DNA from: Phycisphaerae bacterium
Lineage (GTDB): Bacteria > Planctomycetota > Phycisphaerae > UBA1845 > PWPN01
Assembly: GCA_035384605.1 (NCBI GenBank)
Contig: DAOOIV010000154.1
Location: forward strand, 1 to 10,005
DNA: 10,005 nucleotides
Reading direction: 5' to 3'
The notes beneath the pieces were generated by a model. It made no database searches. It saw nothing but the letters and a program-made list of their open reading frames with translations, and had not been told where the DNA came from. Below are positions 1 through 6,476 of this stretch, piece by piece (positions within the stretch are counted from its first letter, which is position 1; each line of letters begins with the position of its first letter). The position numbers were made by a program, and so were the translations under genes.

Positions 1-2
1 CG

Positions 3-305
3 GTTCGACACCCCCCAAAAAACCTGGAATCGCCTTTGGCTGTTCAACTTGGGTTCACCTTCCTGGACGACCCGTCCTTGGAGGCCGCCAACAATCGGGC
101 CGAGCGAGCCCTGCGCCCCGCGGTCATCGCCCGCAAATCGTCCTGCGGCAACAAGACCTTGCGCGGCAAACGCACCTGGGAGATCCTCACCAGCCTGGCT
201 GCCACCTGCTACCAACCGGGCCAGGACTCCGTCGAGTACCTCCGGCCATTCTTGGCCCTTGCTCCCGCGTCCTCAGCACGCCAAGCACGTACACCGGCAG
301 GGTAG
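3..305 (+). CDS. IS66-family transposase, C-terminal part (cut by window edge)
   Basis: This frame is open from the left edge to a TAG at 303-305, so only the last 100 codons are visible and the real start lies outside the window. It reads LDDPSLEAANNRAERALRP followed by an RKSSCGNKTLRGKRTWE stretch and ILTSLAATC. The NNRAERALRP block is the hallmark of the IS66 transposase (TnpC/DDE_Tnp_IS66) C-terminus; its glutamate is the expected third acidic residue of the DDE catalytic triad. The closing segment (about SLAATCYQPGQDSVEYLRPFL) matches the helical tail of the family. The last ~15 residues (ASSARQARTPAG) are low-complexity and typical of a variable end. TTG at 36 is an in-frame start codon but lies inside the conserved domain, so it is not a real start. 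Whether the element is intact cannot be judged from this end. Identification as IS66 is firm; activity is unknown. Confidence 0.85.
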   Translation, partial: VRHPPKNLESPLAVQLGFTFLDDPSLEAANNRAERALRPAVIARKSSCGNKTLRGKRTWEILTSLAATCYQPGQDSVEYLRPFLALAPASSARQARTPAG

Positions 306-945
306 TCTGATCCGATGATTGAACTCGCCGTCGTTTTGCATGGGACCGCGGGTATTCTCGACGGTCCTTTGGTTCCTGTATCACAACATATCAGGCCTCA
401 ACGGTAAGGCCGATAGCTGTCAGTCCTGCAAACCCCCTTTGCCGTGGCCGGGTCGAGGCAAACGCACGTTCATCAAAAGGATTGCGGTTTTTTCCTTTGA
501 CAATGCATCCATGGGGTGTTAGCCTGATATTGAACGCTCAAGCGTCTCAAGTCTGTGGCAAGCGCGTGAGGAGACGCCGTCTGTGGGAAGCGAGGGGCGG
601 TGTGTGGGATCAGGAAGTCTGAGCCCGCTGCACAACGTAACTGCCTCCCGGAAGACAGAATGTCTGGATGCAGACATCGCTCGCGTGGCCGGCTTGTTTG
701 AGAGAGTTTTTTCCCACTCGGGGCGGAGGGTTCGCGTGGGTAGTGGTCAGGCAGCCGCGGGAATATCCACTGGTCACCCATGCCGCGAAAAACGATTCTT
801 TCGCGTGCGCGCACTCCGATGCGGCGAGGATCCGCAGGCGCCGAGCAGGGATGTTGTATGCCTCGCGGAGGGGCATTCCCCAAAACCAGACTCATCTCAT
901 GATGGCATGACACACAGGTACGTCACATAAAAAAGGAGGTGTACG
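306..945. other. Intergenic region with no supported gene
   Basis: About 640 bp separate the transposase stop from the secreted-protein gene. The longest open frames (plus strand 583-930, minus strand 913-473) give Arg/Pro/Ser/His-rich translations without recognisable motifs and lack good ribosome binding sites, so I do not call them. A 6-bp inverted repeat, GGACCG (343-348) with CGGTCC (362-367), lies ~40 bp after the transposase stop and is followed by a short T-rich stretch; it could be a weak terminator. A TTGACA hexamer lies at 497-502, but the best 17-bp-spaced partner, TAGCCT at 520-525, is poor. No right-hand terminal inverted repeat of the insertion sequence could be identified, since the left end is outside the window. 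The region may hold the end of the mobile element plus a long leader for the downstream gene. Confidence 0.6.
934..940 (+). promoter_or_regulatory. Strong Shine-Dalgarno site of the secreted-protein gene
   Basis: AGGAGGT, preceded by an A-run, sits five bases before the ATG at 946. It is a full match to the anti-Shine-Dalgarno sequence. It fixes the start of the downstream gene and implies efficient translation. It contrasts with the macro-domain gene and the diguanylate cyclase gene in this window, which lack such a site. Confidence 0.9.
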
Positions 946-3900
946 ATGCGAATCACGATCCAATCAGGGTTAACGGCAGCAATGACAGCCTTATTACTTC
1001 TCGGGGCTGCCCCGGCCGTGGGTACTCCCTATTTCTTGATCGACTCGGAAATGGAGTGGCAGGAAGCCTTGGGCGGGGGTGGTGGTGCCGGCATGGTCAT
1101 GCCAATGACCGAACCGGAGTGGTCGGAGTACATGGCCCAGTGGCACATGCCTTCTTGGGTCGAGGGGGAACCCTATCCCGATACGACCTTTATGCCCGCA
1201 AGGTTGCCCACAGGGCAACTGTATGTGTATGGGGGCAGCGGCGGTGGCGGCCCGGACCCCGAGGATGCGGGTCTGGTCATGGTTTGGGGAGCGGGGACGG
1301 CACTTCCGGAGGGCCAGTACTCCAGCGCGTGGAAGTATGAGTACGGCCTGGACCCGGATCTGACGAACACGGTCATCACCGTGACGGTGACTGCCCCAAG
1401 ATTTGACCTGAAAGGCAACCAGATCAATAACGTTTCGTTCGGAATTCGGGATGCTTTGGGAGCCATCCGTTCCTGGCAGTGGAAGTGCGGGTTGCTGGGC
1501 CCGATTCCCTGGAACGTGCCGACCACGATTACCATCCGGCCGATGGTGGCCAGCGTGAACGCGACCACGCCGGTCGCCAGCGGTTTCCTGAACAATCCGA
1601 TGTTCAACATTACCCAGTCTGCGGTTTTTGTTGTCGACGAAAACGCGCGATGGGTTGGCGGGCCGCTGCCGGTGCCCCCGCCTGGCGGCCAGATCCCCGC
1701 TGGGCTCTGGAACTACTGGCACAACTTGGTGGTGACCCCGATTATTCAGCCGAAACCGCCGTTGACCACCAAGTGGAGCCAGCCGCCGTCGCAGTACGAT
1801 GGGCCGGGTCATAATCCGCAGCCGGTCTTCTACGGCTGGGACGAGGTCTCGCTGTACCACATCGGCCCCCCCATCGTTGCCGATGACTGGCGCTGCACCG
1901 ACCCACGACCTGTGACCGACATCCACTGGTGGGGCTCGTTCATCGGCTGGACCCAGCCGGATCCGCCCCAGATGCCCGACGCGTTTCACATCGGTATCTG
2001 GACGGACGTCCCGACCGGCGCGGGCGAACTCTTCAGTCATCCCGGAAAACTCATTTGGGAGACGTATTGCACGAACTTTACGTGGAATTTCGCGGGTTAT
2101 GACTACGATCCGCGAGGCCTCGTGCAAAACGAGGCCTGCTTCCAGTTCAATCAGTACCTCAACCCCGACGAGTACTTCTATCAGGAGCCCAACCCCGACG
2201 GTAACATCTACTGGATCAGCATCTCGGCCATTTATCACAACTTGCCACCGGCTCATCCATGGGGCTGGAAGACCCGGCCGCATTTCTTCCAGGATGACGC
2301 CGTTCGCATCTGGGCTGTTCAGGACCCGACAGGTCTCACTGGTTGGCCGCCTGCACTGGGCTGGAGCTGGGTACAGGGTCAGCCGATCGAATACCCGCAG
2401 GGAACATCGTGGGATCTGGCTTTCGAGTTGTCCACCATCGAGGGACAGGTGGGAGCCTGCTGCTACCAGGATCCTGCTGGTCCCGGACTTATCCAGTGCC
2501 TCGTGACCGATCAGACCACCTGCGAGCAGCAGCTTGCGGGTGTTTGGAAAGGTCCTGGCACCGACTGCTCCGATCTGAATGGCAACGGCATCGCGGATAT
2601 CTGCGAGGAGCAGCCTGAAATGCTGGAGTTCGGCGATGCTCCCGAGGGCGTCCTCGCCTATCCGGCCAGCGGCGTGATTGGCAACTTCCCGACCTGCAAG
2701 AACGTCCCGCCGGCCCCGTGGATTCAGCACACCAACTTCGGCGCCTGGCTGGGCCCGCAGTTTGATTTCGAGGCGGACGGGAACGCAGGGCTTTGCCCGG
2801 GATTCAACCCGTATGATGCCGACGAGTGCTTCCAGGACGGCGACGCCGGCCTGATGTTCCCGCCGGCATATACTATCAACGCCGTAGGGAATGTTGCACT
2901 CTGCCCGATGTCGCCGGGAGGCGGCTCCCTCGGCCAGCCTTGTCAAACCGCCATTTGGGGTATGAACATCGACGTGGATGTTCACAACCATATGCCCAAC
3001 CAATCGGTCGGATATGTGAACGTACTGATCGACTGGGACCAGAACGGACAGTGGGGCGGAGCGTCGCCGTGTCCGCTAGCCAACGCGCCCGAGCACGTGC
3101 TGGTCAATTTCCGGATTCCGAACCCCTTTGACGGTCCGGTTTCGGCTCTGATGCCTGCGGGCACCGGCTTCCTGATCGGCCCGAATGCCGGCGAGGTCTG
3201 GATGCGGGTTTCGATCACCGAACGGCCGGTACCCCTGAACTGGGATGGTTCAGGCGCATTCGAGGACGGCGAAACCGAGGATTATCTTCTGAACGTCGAG
3301 CAGCCCAAGCACGATCTTGGCGATGCTCCGGACAGCACCAACAGCTTTGGCGCGGCTATGACCGCCTATCCACCGGGTGGGCCTCCCGGAGTACAAGCAC
3401 ACTACCCGACTGTGTTTGCCGCAGGGTCTCCACCCTTCGGGCCGATTCATTTGCAGCCCGGCGCTGTCGCCTTCCTGGGCAACGCGGTCACGCTGGAGAA
3501 CGAGGCCGATATGGGTCTGGACCAGGATCCCACCAACAACATCGTTCCCTTGGCGGACGCCCCGGACAAGGATGGTGCCGATGACGGTCTGCTGTTGCCG
3601 CTGGTCTTCCCGCACTGCCGTCCGGCGCAGTTCAACTATGTCGTGACGGTGACAGGAATGGTAGCGACTCCGCTTTATGTAAACGCATGGTGTGACTGGA
3701 ATCGCGACGGCGATTGGGATGACATGCTGACGTGCCCGCAGGGACTGGCAGATGAGTGGGCGGTCCAGAACCAGATGCTTGCGGTCGCAGGACCTGGTAC
3801 TTACACATTCACCACGCCCCCATTCCTGCCGTGGCATCCGGTTGGGGCTCCGGGTGACAGGTTACCGCTGTGGATGCGAATCACTCTGTCGGAGCAGCCG

Positions 3901-4569
3901 TGGCAACCAGGACCGGGGATAGTCGGCTATGGTGGGTCCGGGCCCGCTGCCGGTTATCAGTTCGGCGAGACGGAGGATTACTTCGTCACCCCAGAAATAC
4001 CCGAACCTCCGAAGGCCGTTGCCTGGCGGAGCGTCCGGAACCACGGTCCTCTGGGACCGCTGGCGATTGATCTCGACCCTTCAGCAACGGGTAGTTCGGT
4101 GAAGTCCGAGACTAGGCGAAACGGGATCCGGTTGATTGAAGTCGATTTCGATCAAGCTGTCGTACTAACCAATCCTGGAGGTATTACGGTGACCGATTGG
4201 CCGGGAGGGGGCTCGTACGTTCCGACGTCTGTGGCCATGGTTGATGCCGACACCCTTGCCATTGGTTTTGCCGCAGGTCTGCTTCCGGATATGAATTGCT
4301 ATAGGATTGATCTGGACACCTGCGTGCAGAGCCTTGCGGGTCTGCCGCTGGCAGGTGACACGGACTGTTGGGTCAGAGCCTTGGTTGGTGATGTCAACAG
4401 CGATGGTGGGGTTTCCGCTACCGATGTGGCGTTTGTTAAGTCCAAAGTTGGACAAAACCCTGCTCTTCCCGGCAACGCTCGGTTTGACCTGAACACTGAC
4501 GGAAATATTAGCGCCACCGACATGGCGCTAGTGAAGACATTGGTAGGAAACAGAGCGTCTTGCCCGTAG
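946..4569 (+). CDS. Large secreted multidomain protein with two GEVED domains and C-terminal dockerin
   Basis: A 1207-residue exported protein of unknown exact role, probably extracellular or surface-bound. Residues 1-26 form a Sec signal peptide (basic MR start, hydrophobic TALLLLGAAPA core, likely cleavage near AVG-TP). Residues ~27-265 are beta-rich with Gly runs (43-48, 97-102). Residues ~276-496 form a Trp-rich domain (KWSQPP at 276, ADDW at 312, HWWGSF at 327, final SWDLAFEL) resembling an uncharacterised planctomycete domain, which I believe is DUF7901. Residues 503-553 are a six-cysteine module (C505, C506, C518, C526, C541, C553) ending in the Asp/Asn-rich DLNGNGIADIC. GEVED domains span ~563-784 (GDAP to GETEDYLL) and ~792-1014 (GDAPD to GETEDYF). 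An Ig-like segment covers ~1024-1145. A type I dockerin (1148-1201) has two intact Ca-binding loops, starting at D1149 and D1181, each with Asp/Asn/Asp/Ser/Asp ligands. No catalytic domain, membrane anchor or PEP-CTERM motif is seen. The start is set by the strong ribosome site. It appears monocistronic, ending at its own terminator. Confidence 0.93.
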   Translation: MRITIQSGLTAAMTALLLLGAAPAVGTPYFLIDSEMEWQEALGGGGGAGMVMPMTEPEWSEYMAQWHMPSWVEGEPYPDTTFMPARLPTGQLYVYGGSGGGGPDPEDAGLVMVWGAGTALPEGQYSSAWKYEYGLDPDLTNTVITVTVTAPRFDLKGNQINNVSFGIRDALGAIRSWQWKCGLLGPIPWNVPTTITIRPMVASVNATTPVASGFLNNPMFNITQSAVFVVDENARWVGGPLPVPPPGGQIPAGLWNYWHNLVVTPIIQPKPPLTTKWSQPPSQYDGPGHNPQPVFYGWDEVSLYHIGPPIVADDWRCTDPRPVTDIHWWGSFIGWTQPDPPQMPDAFHIGIWTDVPTGAGELFSHPGKLIWETYCTNFTWNFAGYDYDPRGLVQNEACFQFNQYLNPDEYFYQEPNPDGNIYWISISAIYHNLPPAHPWGWKTRPHFFQDDAVRIWAVQDPTGLTGWPPALGWSWVQGQPIEYPQGTSWDLAFELSTIEGQVGACCYQDPAGPGLIQCLVTDQTTCEQQLAGVWKGPGTDCSDLNGNGIADICEEQPEMLEFGDAPEGVLAYPASGVIGNFPTCKNVPPAPWIQHTNFGAWLGPQFDFEADGNAGLCPGFNPYDADECFQDGDAGLMFPPAYTINAVGNVALCPMSPGGGSLGQPCQTAIWGMNIDVDVHNHMPNQSVGYVNVLIDWDQNGQWGGASPCPLANAPEHVLVNFRIPNPFDGPVSALMPAGTGFLIGPNAGEVWMRVSITERPVPLNWDGSGAFEDGETEDYLLNVEQPKHDLGDAPDSTNSFGAAMTAYPPGGPPGVQAHYPTVFAAGSPPFGPIHLQPGAVAFLGNAVTLENEADMGLDQDPTNNIVPLADAPDKDGADDGLLLPLVFPHCRPAQFNYVVTVTGMVATPLYVNAWCDWNRDGDWDDMLTCPQGLADEWAVQNQMLAVAGPGTYTFTTPPFLPWHPVGAPGDRLPLWMRITLSEQPWQPGPGIVGYGGSGPAAGYQFGETEDYFVTPEIPEPPKAVAWRSVRNHGPLGPLAIDLDPSATGSSVKSETRRNGIRLIEVDFDQAVVLTNPGGITVTDWPGGGSYVPTSVAMVDADTLAIGFAAGLLPDMNCYRIDLDTCVQSLAGLPLAGDTDCWVRALVGDVNSDGGVSATDVAFVKSKVGQNPALPGNARFDLNTDGNISATDMALVKTLVGNRASCP

Positions 4570-4607
4570 CGAGAACAGTCGCGGCAGACGTAGGTCTTGA
4601 GATAGTG

Positions 4608-4644
4608 CCCGCCGGGACAGATCCTGTCCCGGCGGGTCTTTCTT
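4608..4644 (+). terminator. Rho-independent terminator after the secreted-protein gene
   Basis: CCCGCCGGGACAG (4608-4620) and its exact reverse complement (4624-4636) form a perfect 13-bp stem with a three-base ATC loop, followed by TCTTTCTT. The hairpin begins 39 bases after the stop codon at 4569. The long GC-rich stem and T-rich tail are those of an intrinsic terminator on the plus strand. It separates the secreted-protein transcript from the macro-domain operon, which has its own promoter. A further small GCGCG/CGCGC hairpin follows at 4645-4658. Confidence 0.9.
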
Positions 4645-4831
4645 GCGCGAAATCGCGCCGGCGTGCGAGCAACCACGGCTGTTCGGTCAACTTCATGTTG
4701 AATGATGGCGTGGGCGGCGGTTCACCGGACGCTTACGATGGTTTGGCGCGCAGTGAGCCCGATGCCGGAAAAACAGAACAAACGTGAGCGTCCACTGAGC
4801 CACATGACAAAGTGCCGCTGAGCAACAAGCG

Positions 4832-4851
4832 GCGGCGGGTCTTGCCCCCGC
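4832..4851. repeat. Inverted repeat abutting the macro-operon promoter
   Basis: GCGG-C-GGG (4832-4839) can pair with CCC-CCGC (4845-4851) as seven base pairs with one bulged C and a five-base TCTTG loop. It ends one base before the -35 hexamer at 4853. It may be an operator, a stray structure from GC-rich DNA, or part of a terminator for upstream read-through, though no T-run follows. The rest of the gap between 4659 and 4831 shows nothing I can name. Confidence 0.3.
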
Positions 4852-4852
4852 A

Positions 4853-4882
4853 TTGACGAGCCATACCCTCAGCACCTATATT
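4853..4882 (+). promoter_or_regulatory. Sigma70-type promoter of the macro-domain/epimerase operon
   Basis: TTGACG (4853-4858; 5 of 6 consensus) and TATATT (4877-4882; 5 of 6) are separated by 18 bp, a normal spacing. Only eight bases (4883-4890) lie between the -10 box and the ATG at 4891, so transcription would be expected to start at about 4889-4891. There is no Shine-Dalgarno sequence upstream of that ATG. Together these features predict a leaderless transcript. The call rests on sequence match and position only. Confidence 0.6.
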
Positions 4883-4890
4883 CGTAGCCC

Positions 4891-5442
4891 ATGGCAAGCT
4901 CGCTGGCCACCAGGATTGTTCTGCAGCGCGGCGACATTACTAAGGTCGCAGCAGATGCGATCGTCAATGCCGCCAATACCTCTCTTCTGGGCGGCGGCGG
5001 GGTGGACGGGGCCATTCACCGGGCTGCCGGACCTGAGTTGCTGGCCGAATGCCGGAAACTCGGCGGTTGTCCCACTGGATCAGCCAGGATCACCAAGGGC
5101 TACCGCCTGCCGGCGCGGTACGTGATCCATTGTGTCGGGCCGGTTTACCACGGGGGCCGGTCCGGCGAGGCCCAACTCCTGGCCAGTTGCTACGAGACCG
5201 CTTTGCGGCTGGCGGTCGAAAACGGATGCAAGACCGTTGCTTTTCCCGCGATCAGTTGCGGGGTCTACGGATACCCGCTGGCCGAGGCCGCCAGAATCGC
5301 CCTCCAGCAGGTGGCGTCATTCCTTCAAGACAATCAGCAGATCGAACAGGTAGTTTTCGTCCTGTTTGATGAGCGAGCATACCAGGCCTTCGACCGCGCC
5401 TATTGCGAACGCTTTGGACCCAAACCGGAGATGACATCGTGA
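4891..5442 (+). CDS. Macro-domain protein, probable O-acetyl-ADP-ribose deacetylase
   Basis: A 183-residue cytoplasmic single-domain protein of the MacroD/YmdB type. Such enzymes bind ADP-ribose, hydrolyse O-acetyl-ADP-ribose to ADP-ribose plus acetate, and often remove mono-ADP-ribose from acidic residues of proteins. Visible motifs, in order: GDIT (14-17, adenine-binding loop start), AIVNAAN (23-29, with N26 and N29), the GGGGVDGAIHRAAG phosphate/ribose loop (34-47), GGCPTGSARITKGYRLPA (58-75), YVIHCVGP (77-84) and FPAISCGVYGYP (118-129). Length is normal for the family and all signature residues are present, so the enzyme should be active. The ATG at 4891 is well supported because the domain begins about ten residues later, but no ribosome binding site precedes it; the adjacent promoter suggests leaderless translation. 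Its TGA shares four bases (GTGA) with the start of the dipeptide epimerase gene, which indicates co-transcription and translational coupling. The physiological target is unknown. Confidence 0.93.
   Translation: MASSLATRIVLQRGDITKVAADAIVNAANTSLLGGGGVDGAIHRAAGPELLAECRKLGGCPTGSARITKGYRLPARYVIHCVGPVYHGGRSGEAQLLASCYETALRLAVENGCKTVAFPAISCGVYGYPLAEAARIALQQVASFLQDNQQIEQVVFVLFDERAYQAFDRAYCERFGPKPEMTS
5427..5430 (+). promoter_or_regulatory. Shine-Dalgarno that selects the GTG start of the epimerase gene
   Basis: GGAG lies inside the end of the macro-domain gene, eight bases before the GTG at 5439. It favours this GTG over the upstream in-frame ATG at 5403, which would add 12 residues that do not fit the family and would extend the overlap to 40 bases. 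Confidence 0.65.
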
Positions 5443-6464
5443 AACTGAGCTGGGAACGTCGACAACTCAGACTCCGCCACCCTTTCAACATCGCCAGAAT
5501 GCCCATGTCCGACAGCACGGACAAGACAGTGCTTCTGGCTCGGATCGAGCACGACGGACTGGTAGGTTGGGGAGAGGCTGCCCCGATCTCATTCTATCAC
5601 CAGTCGTTCGATTCGGCCGAAGCGACTCTTTCAAAGATCGGCGATATGCTGGGCAATGATCCGTTCGCTTTGGATGCTATTCTGGATAACCTTCTGAAGA
5701 GATTCCCAGGCGAATCCGCCGCCATTTGTGCGATCGACGGGGCTCTTCACGACCTTATCGGCAAGATTCTCAAGGTGCCGTTGTGGAAGATGTTCGGCCT
5801 GGACCGCTCGCGGATGCCTCTAACGTCGATGACCATTGGGATCGATAAGCCGGAGGTCATGGCGGCCAAGGTCCGTGAAGCTGCCGCCTTCCCGATTCTC
5901 AAGGTCAAGGTGGGCACGCCCGACGACGAGATCATCCTCAACACCGTCCGCCGGGAGGCACCCAATAAGACAATTCGCGTCGACGCCAACTGCGGTTGGT
6001 CGTCAGAGAATGCCTTCGAACGATGTAAGCTGATGGCGGATTACAAGGTTGAGTTCATCGAGCAGCCGACCAGGCCCGGCGATAACGACGTTCTTCCGAG
6101 GCTGAGGGAAGCCGGCCTGGGACCGCTATACGCCGATGAAAGCTGCGTCACGGTGAAGGATGTCCTGTTCTGTGTCGGCTTTTTTGACGGAATCAACATC
6201 AAACTCAGCAAGTGCGGTGGAATTCGCCAGGCGATGAAAATGATCCACGTGGCCCGCGCGGCCGGGCTCAAGATCATGCTGGGGTGCATGACCGAAACGT
6301 CCGTCGGCATCGCGGCAGCGGCACAATTGGGACCCATGGTCGATCATCTCGACCTGGACGGACATCTTCTTCTGGCCAATGATCCGTTCACAGGCTTGGG
6401 GGGAGAGGGAGGGCGACTGACGCTTACCGACGCGCCGGGGCTCGGCATCAGGGAGCTCACGTAG
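5439..6464 (+). CDS. Dipeptide epimerase (L-Ala-D/L-Glu epimerase type), enolase superfamily
   Basis: A 341-residue enzyme of the muconate-lactonizing subgroup of the enolase superfamily, predicted to epimerise the C-terminal residue of a dipeptide such as L-Ala-D-Glu from murein turnover, in the cytoplasm. The capping domain is residues 1-~125 (GWGEAAP at 43-49, AIDGALHDLIGK at 98-109). The barrel holds LKVKVG with K155 and K157, metal ligands D182 (VDAN), E208 (FIEQP) and D233 (ADES), and the opposite general acid/base K258 in IKLSKCGG. The DLD at 305-307 corresponds to the DxD motif that holds the substrate alpha-ammonium in known dipeptide epimerases, so this function is preferred over muconate cycloisomerase or o-succinylbenzoate synthase. 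The GTG start at 5439 overlaps the macro-domain stop by four bases and has a GGAG eight bases upstream. An ATG at 5403 is an alternative start. The exact dipeptide preferred cannot be read from the sequence. Confidence 0.9.
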   Translation: MKLSWERRQLRLRHPFNIARMPMSDSTDKTVLLARIEHDGLVGWGEAAPISFYHQSFDSAEATLSKIGDMLGNDPFALDAILDNLLKRFPGESAAICAIDGALHDLIGKILKVPLWKMFGLDRSRMPLTSMTIGIDKPEVMAAKVREAAAFPILKVKVGTPDDEIILNTVRREAPNKTIRVDANCGWSSENAFERCKLMADYKVEFIEQPTRPGDNDVLPRLREAGLGPLYADESCVTVKDVLFCVGFFDGINIKLSKCGGIRQAMKMIHVARAAGLKIMLGCMTETSVGIAAAAQLGPMVDHLDLDGHLLLANDPFTGLGGEGGRLTLTDAPGLGIRELT

Positions 6465-6476
6465 GCGCACGCCGTT

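Noticed and set aside
497..525. TTGACA with TAGCCT as a promoter for the secreted-protein gene
   Set aside because: The -35 is perfect but the -10 matches only three of six positions and lies over 400 bp upstream of the gene.
473..930. Overlapping open frames on both strands (minus 913-473, plus 583-930) in the left gap
   Set aside because: Both give basic, Pro/Ser/His-rich translations without domains, with poor start regions; neither is preferred over the other.
994..3003. 669-residue open frame on the minus strand, antisense to the secreted-protein gene
   Set aside because: It lies wholly opposite a gene with clear domains, has an Arg/Gly/Val-rich translation with no motif, and is explained by GC-rich codon use on the other strand.
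5403..5438. Upstream ATG start for the dipeptide epimerase
   Set aside because: It adds 12 residues unlike the family N-terminus; the GTG at 5439 has a Shine-Dalgarno at the right spacing and the typical four-base overlap.
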